DNA of 64,000 bases from Seison nebaliae (Eukaryota; Rotifera; Pararotatoria; Seisonacea; Seisonidae), in NCBI GenBank assembly GCA_023231475.1, contig JALJEE010003244.1, forward strand, positions 1 to 64,000, given 5' to 3'. The notes below the pieces were generated by a model that was not told where the DNA came from, did not search any database, and saw nothing but the letters and a program-made list of their open reading frames with translations. Both the position numbers and the translations under genes were made by a program. The first letter of the stretch is position 1. Each line of letters starts with the position of its first letter. Below, in pieces: positions 22,703-34,747 of this stretch.

Positions 22703-24363
22703 TTAATAGTAAGTGGAAATCTTCATCAATTTCGCTATTGCCGGCGAAGTGAATCGCTTTCGTATAACAACCAAAATGAACATAGGAATTAACGTTAGAA
22801 TAACGAGAACTGTTACTTTCCATGCGAAGGCACCGGATAGAATGAAGGAATGATCTAAAAAAGACAGAAATGTAAGTGAGGAAGAGATGATAATGGGAGG
22901 AAATACAAACCGAAATACTGATGATAAAAAATAATTGTTGCCAGATAGAAGGATAATGAAAGAAAGGAAGATAATGGCATTAATGGAATATGCCATGTTC
23001 GAATCGTCAATGCAACCATCAACAATTCGGTGAGTATAAGTGCAGAGAATGTCAATGAAATTAATTGATTTTTAGTCGTTTCACCAATCTCATTATTATT
23101 TGCAGTATCGAACATTACATGATCTACTTTGTCATATTTCAATAATTGCCATCCACCATACATGATGCCAAATCCTGCAGGAAATCAAAATGATGAAAAT
23201 AATTAAAAATAATAATTTGAAGAATAATTTAAATAATTTCCAGAGTAGATTAATCGTGTCGTAAATGAAGACAAACCTTGAATCGTGGAGATGATGACCC
23301 AAATGAGAAATGTCTTTATCGATAACGGTCGTTCCTTTTCACAAAGAGAGAGAGAGAGAGAGAGAGTGATTGAGAGGAGAAAGATGGAATTGAACTTGAT
23401 TAATCTGTTTATAGAAGAGAGGATAATTCAAGGCAATTTGACTAGTTATATCGCGATCGAGTACTAGAGAGAAGACGGGGAACATCGTATAAAGTGTGGC
23501 ATATCTATGGAAAATATAATGATATTGTGACCGTTTTGTGATGATATTGGAAAAAGTTAACCCGATTAAGAGAAGTCCAGGATATAATGATTTAGATGTG
23601 TAATGATTCAAAAGAGAGAAAATTATTTGAATCGTTGTTAAAATGAGACCACGATGCATGACGAATTGAGAGAGTGAGGCAGTTCTCTTGTACGAATGAC
23701 GACCATGAATCAGCATGAGGGGAATGATATGAGAGAATTGAATGAGACTGAAATCGGCCGCCAAACTGGCTTGTTCGCCTTCTTTTCCCACTAAACCGAT
23801 GCCAATGTTCGCCGCTTGAATCATCGAAACGTCATTTCCACCATCACCGATGGCAGCGACGGTGCCATCTAATCGTGATCGATGCTCACTCAACATGATC
23901 ATGTTAGTGATCTCGTTGTATGGTGAGATGGATGGTGCGTCGATGGATGGTGTGTCGATGGATCGATCACGTCCTTTATTCATAATCATCTCTTCGCCAC
24001 CATCCAAATATTGGGAAGATTTTCTCTTATCGATTTGTATCAATTCGTCCACATTCGTCGATTGAGCCGACTGATTCTGATATGATGAATATTGACGTAA
24101 TTTATGTTGTTGTTGTTTCTTCCCTTTGCAACATCTCTTCCACAACAGACAACGAACACAACAACACAAATGGAATGACATCGGACAAGAAGAGAAGAGT
24201 GATGAATTCATAATATTGAACCAGAGACGTCTCCAAATAATTTCATTACGATTCTGAAATGACGGATTCACTTTCGTCCCTTGTCGTTCCAATTCATTAT
24301 TCTGTTGTTGTACATCGATTACGAGACGGGTATTCGATGATGCAGGTATATCTTGTTGAAAAT

Positions 24364-24394
<31 letters not shown>

Positions 24395-24840
24395 CGGTTC
24401 TTGTTGTTGTTGTTGTTGTTGTTGGAAGATGGTTAATGAAGAAAGTGAATAATCTTTCAAATTCGTTAGAAATTCGGCAGCTAACGCTTTCTGTGTAGGA
24501 GCACAACGAGCGACAACGACAGCCGTTGGACATTGAAGAATGAGTCGAGCGAAATCGAATGGACATCTTTGTAACATCGTCTCCAATGTGGTACCGGAGA
24601 TGGCGAGTGCCACACTGTTCAATTGCGTGCCACCAATATCGTGAATGTTGCGAGTATCGTTCATTGTGCGACGACCGTCTTGATTTCGATTGAATGTTCT
24701 CAGATCAAAATTATCGATTTTTGAATTGAATTGATTCGTTGAATCATTATTCGTATTCATCATCGTTGGATTGTAGAGGAGTGATAAAACGCCCTCCTTC
24801 GTCTGAGTATTCAAACGAACATGTTCATTATTATTATTAA

Positions 24841-24874
<34 letters not shown>

Positions 24875-27484
24875 ATTATTATTATTATTATTATTAATAT
24901 TTTTAAATTGATAATTATTCACAGATTTGAATTGTTCACCACCATCTGATGAGGAAATATGATGATATTGATCGTCATCATTTAAACATAATGAACGGAA
25001 TGAAATAATCTCTCTCATCAATTCATTCATTGATGATGTTAACGATAATTCTTTCATCTGATAAATTTTCGCCGATTGATGAACTAACCGGGAACTTCTG
25101 GCGATACATCGCGCCGTTTCCATTTTGTCACCGGTCAACATCCACACAATAACATCAGCATGTCGTAAAGTCTCGAGAGTTTGACGAACGTTCTCCTGTA
25201 AACGATCTTCGATTCCTGTACAACATAATAATTCGAGATTATTTTCCAGTACTCGTTCGATTAATCGTTGAATTTGTTGAGGTCGATCGCCACTCACCGT
25301 CACCGAATTCATTAATCGTTCATATTCGTGAGAGAAGTCGTCGTATTCGTGTTTGGTGAGGATGCGTCGTCCAAACACTAACGTCCTCAATTCCTCTCTC
25401 GCCAAATTGGATGTCTCCTCATTTAACCAGTCGGATGATTGAACGATATCCTGCATGACATGATCAGCACCTTTCATCATAAAGATGATTTGTCCCAATT
25501 CCTGATTTGGATGTACTTCCTGCAAGATGACGCCCATTCGTTTCGTTTCGCTTTTGAATGGAAAAATTCTCAAAATTCGAAATTTTATCCAATTGTCATT
25601 TTGAGGAAAATTTATTTTGATGGAAATTGTCGTCAATGATCGTTGAATCATTACCACTCCCAATTTGGCGGCCCATTCAACGAGGGCGATCTCATCAGGT
25701 GACGATGCTTCATATGTCAATTGATCGAGATCGATATCCGTGTTTGTTATGCCGCTACTTGAACTGAGAGATGATGACGGAGTGACATTATTACAGAGAG
25801 CGATGGAGAGAATTGAATGATAAACACGATCAACTAATGATTGTCGTAGAATTGAATTATCTAAATTTGATTGTGATTGTTGAGTGAGATAATTAATGAG
25901 ATGTTCACGAATATCGTCGATAGAATCATTAGTGAAATAAATGGAACCCAAATGAATCTTTTTCAATTTCATCTCATTACATGTCAATGTGCCCGTCTTG
26001 TCAGTGAGAACGTAGGAAATAATTCCCAAATCTTCCGATATCGTCGACGTACGAACAGCAGCATTTGGTAATAAATCTTTGTCGTGTGAAATGAACCAAG
26101 AATGAACCACTTTCGCCACATCCAAATTCACCCGAAGACTTATGGGAATGATGTAGGAGAATAGGAGAATATATCGAATGAAATGTTCGTACCATTTGCC
26201 AAAGAAGCCGCGAAGAAAAATGAGAATTAGAGCAAGAATAATTACGGCCATAAATAAAATTTTGGTAAGAAAATTTATCAATTTATCAATTTTCGCCACT
26301 TTATTCCTCGGTTGATTACTATTCAATTCGACACGCGTCTCCTTCCCCGTATAAATAATAACGGCGATTATCGAACAATTGGCAACGACCGTTCCACTCC
26401 ATACCGTATTATCGATCGTTAACGGTTGTCGAATTATATTACTCGATTGTTGTTGTTGATGTTGTTGGTCATTTGAAAAATCGAGATGTTCAAATTCGTC
26501 GTTCATATCGATTATTATTCGTTCGTAAACACCCTCGAACGAATGGATATCTTGATGAGGTTTTTGAATTCTCAAAATGTTTCGACTATCAACAATCATG
26601 GATAAACCGATTGATGATTGAAGATGATTGATAGGTAATCGAACTTTCCAATCAGTCTCACCATCTAATTGATCGGTTCGAACATAACATGAGAGAATTG
26701 TGGAAGATGACGACGATGGATCATTTCCGTTTTCTGTGGAAGAAACGGTGGAAATGATCGGATCATTTGGTGAGGTGTCTGGGAGAATTTTGAGAAGAAT
26801 ACAATCGGCTGGTACACGTTGCTCTTTCTCGATTCGAATAACGTCGCCCACTTTCAGTTGACTAGCTTTCTTGTATTGCCAATTGATCTCGTCTGATTCC
26901 TCGTTTGGTGTTCGTCCACCGATGAAATGATAACTGGAATTGTGGAGAACGTTATATTTCGTCCGATTGATCATCGAATCTCTTCGCCATCTCTTGATGT
27001 CGTCGAATGCTTCGCGGATAGCGGAGACGGTTAGAACGAAGCCCAACGGACCCCAATATGTGTACCAATAATTGACACGAATGACCTCGATGAATTGTGT
27101 GAGGGCCATAACGAGGAAGTAAAAATTGAGGAAGAATTTGAATTGATGATAGAGGAGTTTGGGGATGAAAGTGAAAACTGAATATTTTTGATTGTCGATG
27201 ACATTTCGAGGATACGATCTCCCTTCATACTCCGTCTTTCCAATGATGATCTCTCGTACAGTCTCTCCCATGGGCGAATGTTGTTTGTGTCGACGTTGCA
27301 AACTAACGGACATGCGTCGGAGAGAATTTCTTAATAGAAATCGCTTCTTTTTCAAATACTTCCTCGCGTCCGATGACCGGTCGCTAACGGTTGATGATTG
27401 AGAGGATGAAGAAAAATAATTTTGATTATCTTCCTCTTCTACGTTGGGAATACCTTCATATGCAAATTGACGCCTATTCAACAT
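22703..27484 (-). CDS. ATP9: ATP9/Neo1-type P4-ATPase (phospholipid flippase)
   Basis: Five exons (27484-23562, 23504-23396, 23334-23277, 23174-22911, 22854-22703) give about 1501 residues. Family marks: [19 protein letters not shown] at the start, [10 protein letters not shown] around residue 493, [10 protein letters not shown] near 780, [16 protein letters not shown] near 1210, [18 protein letters not shown] and [14 protein letters not shown]. This is the ATP9A/B - Neo1 - TAT-5 clade. Its members work without a CDC50 partner in Golgi/endosome membranes and keep PE off the outer leaflet. Human ATP9A is about 1047 residues. The excess sits mainly in one low-complexity insertion between the TGDK and GDGGND motifs: Asn run near 855-875, Gln run near 1020-1045, Cys-rich patch near 1105-1120. 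The 57-bp intron at 23505-23561 is in frame and stopless; the next intron holds a (CT)n tract. Confidence 0.95.
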
Positions 27485-29254
27485 AAATCTCTCAACTTTC
27501 CTTCATAAACTCACAGCACGGTATTCGATGCGATGTACTTAATTCAAATCAATCTAAAGAGATATCCAAAGAACTTAATTATAATGAATGAATTAATGAA
27601 ATTGATTTTCTCCCATTTCAACTTCTCTCTATTTATAGAAAAATTCATATCCCCTTTCTCTCTCACACTGCAAATCAAAAAGACACGTTCATTCTCCACA
27701 ATTCTAACTCATATAAACACATAAACACAGTGTAAATGTGAATCTCTCAACATTTCACATTGAAATGCAGATATTGTAATTCCAATTGACACAATTAAGA
27801 CACAATTGGAAAATGAATACTCGTGTTATGCTTTGTCGAATTATTTAAATGAAAAGAAAGAATGAAACGAACTCATATTACAATAGACAAATAGGAAGCA
27901 ATCATGCAAAATTCATAGGGAAATATGAAAGAGAAGATCAAAAAAAAAAACATTTCTTGCAACTCCACAATGCTCCACAGAACAACCATTATTCTTCTTT
28001 TCTCAATAAAGAATACTGTTTCCATATTATATTATCATATAGATTATTACATAATCATCAGTTTCATTGATATATAATGATTTAATTATTATTAATTCCC
28101 CTTATTTATTATATAGCAATTTCAAATTTACTTCCATCTTTTTTCCTTCCACAATTTATTTTCTTGAATTATTCGAGAGAAACTCATTTCGAAAGTTCGG
28201 CTTATATTTCACCTCTATTTTTCATAAACCAAATTGTGTGTTTAACTAAAAATACATTTATTTATTTATTTATTAGAAGAAATACAGGAGATAGAACAGA
28301 TAAGGAATAGAAGTTTCTTTTACTATGTCTTCATCTGCTTTTTGATCATGTCCTCTATCACGAATTAGTATTTTTTCTTCCTTTTCAAAAAATATTCATT
28401 AATTTCAATGTTGTATCTCTTCACTTTTCAAACTGCTCATATTAGTTTCCCCATATTTCCCTTATCCATCTTCTTAATTACGTGTCTTTCAATTCTCAGA
28501 TCTCTCAATCGTTCTCTTCTCTTCGACAATTCTAGAAAAAATCGTCCATTCCTGACTATAAATACCCAATGTCTAAAATATCTCGTCCTTCCTAATTTGT
28601 CGTTTGTAAATTTTTGATTGGAAAATGTTGTTGATTGTTCTAATATAAGTATTGTTCTTCTCCCATTTCCAATGTGGTTTAATGAAGAATTTCTTCCGAA
28701 TAATAATCTCCATATAACATTACTCCATTTTGACCATATGACCTATACTATGATTTTGTCATGATTCTTTCTACGAATGTCGAATTTATAGAGTTTTCCT
28801 TCCCTTTTTTTGGTTTTATCTAATAGAAATGTGTTTAATATCTGATATTCCTTTTAAATCTAATTTTGAAAATTTGTGAATCATTGTGAATTTCAGTTGG
28901 GATTGATGGATTGATGAGAAGTCGTCTAAAAACATATTTTATCGATCTGTTTCCAATTTTAAAGAATTACATTTTATTTTATTCATCACTAACGAACTAT
29001 TTTTTATGATATTTTAAGTGAATATTCGAAAAATGACAATAATTATTCTTTTGTTTTTTTTTTAAATTTATTGACAAGAATCAAATGAAGATAAATATAT
29101 TTTAAATATATTAAGCTTATCTTTAATAAGAATGTTTGATTAATTTTAATAAAGTTCCTTTCTTTTTCGGATAGATTCATATTAAAATTGAAGCTGTAGC
29201 ATCAAAAGATTCACGGTTTTTCTTTCTCGTTCAATAAGTCGCCATTCCGTGAAG
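27485..29254. other. Divergent intergenic region
   Basis: 1.77 kb between the divergent starts of ATP9 and the 29255 gene. It is AT-rich with an ATTT run at 28255-28273. No coding segment or defined motif was found. Confidence 0.45.
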
Positions 29255-31090
29255 ATGCCCCTTATTTCGGTATTATCTGATGAAATGAAAAAATTCCAGA
29301 AATATTATCAGGAGTATGATGAGTTGTCAACGACGTATAGTGACGAGAAGCGATTGAATTTGATTGGGGCTATGAATAATTCGTTGACGGATATGATAGT
29401 GAAGGAGCCGGACGAAGTATTGAAACATGATTCGATCGGGAAATTCTTCTCGAAAACCGTCACCCAGACCTACGAGGAATTGAGTGAATTGGAATATATG
29501 AAACATGGAGAGTATCAGCCAATTCATCAGATGATGTTGTTGTATTTGCGAGCGTCCGCTTGTAAATTGTGGATAATGATGGAGCAGTTGTTGCTCTCGA
29601 TGACATGTTCGGATGAATTGAATGAAATTCTCTCTTATTATTATCCTCATCTCCTCATCGATGACATCAGTTCTCTCATCGCTTTCAAACACGACAAACG
29701 TCAATCGAAATGTGAAGTGTTTGAAGAGAAATCGAAATTCAAATTGATTTCCATTCTATTGGGATGTGTGGGACAAGTGAATGAATTACAGTCGCATATC
29801 TCCCATCGATTCTTCAATCGATCTTTCAATCAATTAATTACCGCTCTCCAAGTCTATTTGACGAGCGAATTGATTATCGACAAATTCGAGTTAAAGAAAA
29901 CTGGAGAAAATTTCTCCAATTTCGGCAACGTCTTCTACAAAATGTACGTTCATCATTGGTCGAGTATTTCGGTGAATTATATGAAAGATTTAAATGATGA
30001 TGTCGATTCGTTGCAATTCCAAGCATTGAACGAGATCATGTTGACAGATATTGCACCCGTTCAAGCACTTTATTTCTATTCGAAAAATTATTCGAAGGAA
30101 ACTAAAAATATCCGTCAATTATTATCCTACGTCTCTCAAAATTACAATCCACATGACAATTCGATGGAGAAGGAGAAAGAGAGAGCAAATATTCCGAATA
30201 AATTAAACATCGAAATTTTCAATGAGAAAGACGAAATTGGAAATTTGAAAACTTTCCCACTCACTCCACTTTTCTTCCACTCAATTCAAAAAATTGTCAA
30301 TTGTCAAGTTTTCCGTCTGCTCAATCTGTTGTCGATGAGGAAGAAAAGTTTACTCGCTCACGATTATATTTATTCGTTAGATCATGAAATTCAAACGTCA
30401 TTCTATCAATTATATATTGAAACTCTGTTATTGATCAATTCGACGGAAATCCTCTTCAATATGGAGAAAGCGGATGACAAATTGTCATCGATCGAATTAT
30501 CTGATTATCTGTTGAATGACGCGGAAATTCTTCTTAATAACTTCTCGTTACTCTCTATGAAAATGACTAAATGGACATGCGACGATCATATCGATAAATA
30601 TCCGATGATGACTAAATATCTTCATCGATTGGAATCGATTGGTGATCTCTGGCTCGCTTATATTTTCTCCTGCAACTTCTTCATTAAAGAATCGAAATTT
30701 CTCCTCATTTTCCTCATGCAGAAAGTTCAGACATCACTCGTGAAAATCGGAAATAAATTCCTTCAAATCTTTCTCGACGATTCCCCTCGTTATTGCTCGA
30801 CCTTTTGGAGGAAGTTCTTCCAATTCCTCGTCAATTTTCACGAACTCTACATTAGTAAAGTCAGTCAAGTTAAAATGGACGACATTGTCAATTCCAAACT
30901 GAACGACGGTGATATCGGCAATAATGAGGAAGTGGACAAATTCTTAAATTTCTTAATTGAACAACAGAAGAAAGTGGAGGGATATGTCGAAGTGCGTCTC
31001 ACAAATATCTTAAAATTGATGGTGAACACGAATGTGAATAGACGGAAAAATAATTTCTTCGATTTCTTCAACGAAACTGACGAAAACTGA
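29255..31090 (+). CDS. Unrecognised 611-residue helical protein
   Basis: A single open exon; I use the ATG at 29255 (the longer frame starts at a GTG). The product is leucine/serine rich and apparently all-helical, with no TM, signal peptide or cysteine motif. Charged coiled stretches include residues 1-60 (DEMKKFQKYYQEYDEL) and the C-terminus (FLNFLIEQQKKVEGYVEVRL). The composition resembles tethering-complex or HEAT-like proteins, but no family motif is visible and I do not assign a function. Codon use matches its neighbours. TTC8 starts 255 bp downstream on the same strand. Confidence 0.72.
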   Translation: MPLISVLSDEMKKFQKYYQEYDELSTTYSDEKRLNLIGAMNNSLTDMIVKEPDEVLKHDSIGKFFSKTVTQTYEELSELEYMKHGEYQPIHQMMLLYLRASACKLWIMMEQLLLSMTCSDELNEILSYYYPHLLIDDISSLIAFKHDKRQSKCEVFEEKSKFKLISILLGCVGQVNELQSHISHRFFNRSFNQLITALQVYLTSELIIDKFELKKTGENFSNFGNVFYKMYVHHWSSISVNYMKDLNDDVDSLQFQALNEIMLTDIAPVQALYFYSKNYSKETKNIRQLLSYVSQNYNPHDNSMEKEKERANIPNKLNIEIFNEKDEIGNLKTFPLTPLFFHSIQKIVNCQVFRLLNLLSMRKKSLLAHDYIYSLDHEIQTSFYQLYIETLLLINSTEILFNMEKADDKLSSIELSDYLLNDAEILLNNFSLLSMKMTKWTCDDHIDKYPMMTKYLHRLESIGDLWLAYIFSCNFFIKESKFLLIFLMQKVQTSLVKIGNKFLQIFLDDSPRYCSTFWRKFFQFLVNFHELYISKVSQVKMDDIVNSKLNDGDIGNNEEVDKFLNFLIEQQKKVEGYVEVRLTNILKLMVNTNVNRRKNNFFDFFNETDEN

Positions 31091-31345
31091 TTAACGAATT
31101 CTCAATTCCTAATTTTAAGTTCCGAATATTTTTTTTAATTTTTTCCATTTTATCTCACCGTCTTTTAATGATTTTAAAATGAATTCAAAGATTTTTATCC
31201 TTTACCAATTATTTTATATTTTAAGAACTTAAATTTTGAAAAAAAAATTTTAAAACTAAAAATTTTATTTTATTCTTCTCTTGAAAATTTTATTAATTTC
31301 TCGTTACCATAACAATGGCATTGGGAAAGAATTGACGGATTGATC

Positions 31346-33256
31346 ATGTCGTTGATGTTTGAAGCATTGCACGCATATAGACAGCGTCGATATGAAGATT
31401 GTTCGAAAATTTGTGATAAATTATTGGAGAGGAATCAACTCGATAAAGTTCATTCTATTTCCTCATTTAGTGATCTTAGAAATGTTCGTTTAAATAGGCT
31501 ATTTGGATATTAAAAGTTCGATCGACTACCAGACAGTTCTATATCGATGAAACGGAAATTGATGTGGAGAATATCATTAATAAGATCGATGATAATATCA
31601 TCGCTACGATTCCACGACTTGGCACTTCGTTGCGAACGGCCAATATCACATCTGGAGCGAAGTTACTTTTAGTGTATTCGAACACTTTCTCTACTTTTCT
31701 TTTGGGATAGACCAATTTCGGCAGTCGGTCGACCCACCAGCGGTATGGCTCGACCTGTTAGTAGTGCTGCCAATCAAATGGGAGTTAATGGAATGAGCAC
31801 AGCTCGTGGTGTTACAGCCAGACCATTATCATCATCTATCGGGAGATATGTTCGTCTTGGAACGGTTTCCATTAAACCATTCTCCCTACCATAATAAACC
31901 ATCTCATTAATTTAGGCGTCGATGATTTCATCACCAGACAGTCCCTTTATCAATGCCTCACGATTAAATTATCATAAATATTCGACAGACGAAACGATAG
32001 GCAAATCTCTATTCCTTTATCTCTTCCATCATGACAATGATTTTCGAAATGTTCGTTTTATTCCCATTTCGTCATCATTCCTCTTTCACAGGCACTCCAA
32101 TTAGCCGCTTTAGCGTCTGAATATAAAAAATTCAAAGATTGGTGGTGGAAACTTCAATTGGGCAAATGTTATTTCAGGTACTTTCTCCTTCCTTTTTTAA
32201 TTCCTCTAAATTTAATTATTTTATTTAAATTATTCAATTCATTTAAAACATTCTTCCAGATTGGGAATGGTGAAGGAGGCACAACGACAATTCGAATCGT
32301 CATTAAAACAACAGACGATGATTGAGACGATTTTATTATTGGGGAAATTGTACATTTATATCGATCAACCACTGAAAGCCATTGAGATTTATACGGACGG
32401 TTTGAAGAATCATGAAAAACAGCCCATTCTCTTGACTCATTTGGGACGGATTTATGAAGTGACTTTTTCTTTCCTTCCCATTCCGTTTCATTCTATTTTT
32501 TTTAGTCATTGAATAATACCTCCAAATTCATCGAGACTTATGGACTTGTACTGAATGTCGACATGTCCAACATCGAAGCCATGACGTGTATCGCCAATCA
32601 TTATTTCTACAACAACGAACCAGAAGTCGCTCTCAAATTCTACAAGTTATTTTAAATTTAAAAATTTTTTAAATTATATATTACTAAAACCGTTTTTCAT
32701 TCCAAATAGTCGTCTCCTTTTCATGGGTATACAGAAGAGTGCCGTTTACAACAACATTGCTCTTTGTTGTTTCTATTCACAACAATGGGACCTGATTGTG
32801 TCAGCTTTCGAAAAAGCGATACATTTGGCGGAAGATGATTTCGAATTGAGCGACATCTGGTACAACATCAGTTTAATGTGCGTGGCAAATGGAGACTCGT
32901 CATTAGCCTATCAATCGTTACGCATCGCTCTAGCTTACAATCCCGAATCAAGCGAAGTCTACAACAATTTGGGCGTACTCGAATTGAGACGGGGTCGACT
33001 TGACACGGTTAGTACTGAAAATGTTAATTTTTGGCTTATTATTCTATTTGTTCAGGCTTTGTCCATGTTCGAAACGGCTCGATCATATAATTTTCGGTTA
33101 TATGAAGCCGTTTACAATGCTGGACAAGTGTCGTATCAATTGGGCGATATCGAGGGCAGTTACGCCTCATCGAAAATGGCTGAATCGATTTATCCGAAAC
33201 ATTCTTATACGAAATTATTATTGAAAGAAATCAGGAAGAAATTATCAGCTGGTTGA
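31346..33256 (+). CDS. TTC8: TTC8 / BBS8, BBSome subunit
   Basis: Nine exons (31346-31447, 31498-31661, 31711-31864, 31916-32050, 32092-32177, 32260-32458, 32506-32645, 32710-33007, 33056-33256) with introns of 41-82 bp give 492 residues (human about 515-540). BBS8 is a TPR subunit of the BBSome, which moves membrane cargo in cilia with IFT. Diagnostic segments are RRYEDCSKICDKLL, a repeated GRPxSG/ARP linker, GRYVRLGTASMISSPDSPFI, FKDWWWKLQLGKCYFRLGM, and TPR repeats through ALCCFYSQQWD and YNNLGVLELRRGRLD. Every splice junction preserves the frame and rebuilds family residues. It is good evidence that the organism is ciliated. Confidence 0.95.
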
Positions 33257-33806
33257 AGGTCTGTATGATTGTCTATTGCCATATGTTATTATTTTTCTAC
33301 TCTATTAAAAATTTTGAAGTTCTCCTACAAAAATAACATCGATATATCATCAACAATGAGGTCGATGAGTGGAAAGAATGATGATATTTGTTATGATTCA
33401 TTTGGTGAAATTTAAATTTAATTTTATAGTTCAAATGAAATTATTTGTTTGTGATTATTCCAGCGTGACATTACTATGCACAATATGCTCGTGCACATCT
33501 GCCCCCTCCCTTCTTTTTGTGTGTGAGTGTTAATTGGAAGGAGTCCTTCAAGATTTGACCTGTCAAATTTTCAGTTCCCAGTTCCAATGAGCCGACTAGT
33601 GTGATGTTTGATGAGAGGGGGAGAAGGAAAACATTCTATTTTTTATGGTCGAACGAGAAAGAAGAGAAATAAATTTTCTCATAAGACATTTTAAAAAATT
33701 AATTTTCATTGATAACATTTAGTAAAAGTTAAGCTGCTCCATATAACTCGGAATCCGAAGTTCGCGAAAACTTCATTTTATTTAGAAGATTTCAAAAAAG
33801 GCAAAC
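33257..33806. other. Spacer TTC8-SLC25A10
   Basis: 550 bp between two same-strand genes. It holds the TTC8 3' UTR and the SLC25A10 promoter. No distinct element was identified. Confidence 0.4.
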
Positions 33807-34706
33807 ATGAATAAATCGATGAGTAAATCGTTGAAGAAGAATGAGACGCCATGGTATTTTGGAGGAATGGCAGCCATGTGTGCTGCATGTGTCACTCATC
33901 CTCTCGATACGTTGAAAGTGCATTTGCAGACCCAACAATCGACCAAATTGGGCTTCATCGGGATGGGAAGGACTTTGGTGACGAACGAAGGATTTCTCGC
34001 ACTCTATAATGGTCTTTCTGCTTCTCTTATGCGTCAGGCGACATATTCGACGAGTCGATTCGGCATTTATGAAACGATCAAAACACAAATATCGGAAGAT
34101 GGGAAACATCTCTCCTTTCCCAAAATGGTATTCACTGCCGGTTTGGCGGGAGCTGCCGGTGGCTTTATCGGTGCACCACCCGATTTGGTGAATGTTCGAA
34201 TGCAGAACGATATCAAATTACCGATGGATCAACGTCGTAATTATCGTCATGGACCACACGGTCTCTATCATGTGGTGCGGAATGAAGGAATTACATCAGC
34301 ATTTCGCGGATCGACAATGGCATCGATGAGAGCCGTATTGATAACGATCGGACAATTGGCGTTTTATGATCAATTCAAAATTATTCTCATGAAATATTTC
34401 CAGCCCATTTTCCCTAAAGACAATTTGACTGTCCATTTCACCGCGTCGTCGATGGCAGGTGTAGTCGCCACCATAATCACGATGCCTTTAGATGTACTGA
34501 AGACGAGATTGATGAATCGACAGGTGACGCAGACGTTGAAGAACGAAAGCGTCCTGATGGTGACGATAAAGGAAGTGGCGGCATTAGGACCATCGGCGTG
34601 GTTCAAGGGTTTCACTCCCGCTTTTATCCGACTCGGTCCACACACAATTCTCACATTCATCGTTCTCGAACAATTCAAAGAGGTTTATAGGAAAATGCAC
34701 AAATAA
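33807..34706 (+). CDS. SLC25A10: SLC25A10 mitochondrial dicarboxylate carrier
   Basis: An intronless ORF of 299 residues, the normal length of a mitochondrial carrier. The three carrier signatures are present: HPLDTLKVHL, PPDLVNVRM and MPLDVLKTRL, each followed by the expected glycine-rich helix pair. WYFGGMAAMCAACVTHPLD and TYSTSRFGIYET match the dicarboxylate (DIC) subfamily, which exchanges malate or succinate for phosphate across the inner membrane. The ATG at 33807 follows an AT-rich leader. Its stop lies only 41 bp from the STX16 stop on the other strand. The only good poly(A) signal, AATAAA at 34799-34804, lies inside STX16 coding sequence. Confidence 0.94.
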   Translation: MNKSMSKSLKKNETPWYFGGMAAMCAACVTHPLDTLKVHLQTQQSTKLGFIGMGRTLVTNEGFLALYNGLSASLMRQATYSTSRFGIYETIKTQISEDGKHLSFPKMVFTAGLAGAAGGFIGAPPDLVNVRMQNDIKLPMDQRRNYRHGPHGLYHVVRNEGITSAFRGSTMASMRAVLITIGQLAFYDQFKIILMKYFQPIFPKDNLTVHFTASSMAGVVATIITMPLDVLKTRLMNRQVTQTLKNESVLMVTIKEVAALGPSAWFKGFTPAFIRLGPHTILTFIVLEQFKEVYRKMHK

Positions 34707-34747
34707 TGCACGGAGAATGCACGAATAATTTAGTGTAGAAAACTCGT

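Noticed and set aside
24259-24566. Valine-rich (+) and threonine-rich (-) ORFs
   Set aside because: Other-frame translations of the CAA/TTG repeats that encode the ATP9 glutamine runs.
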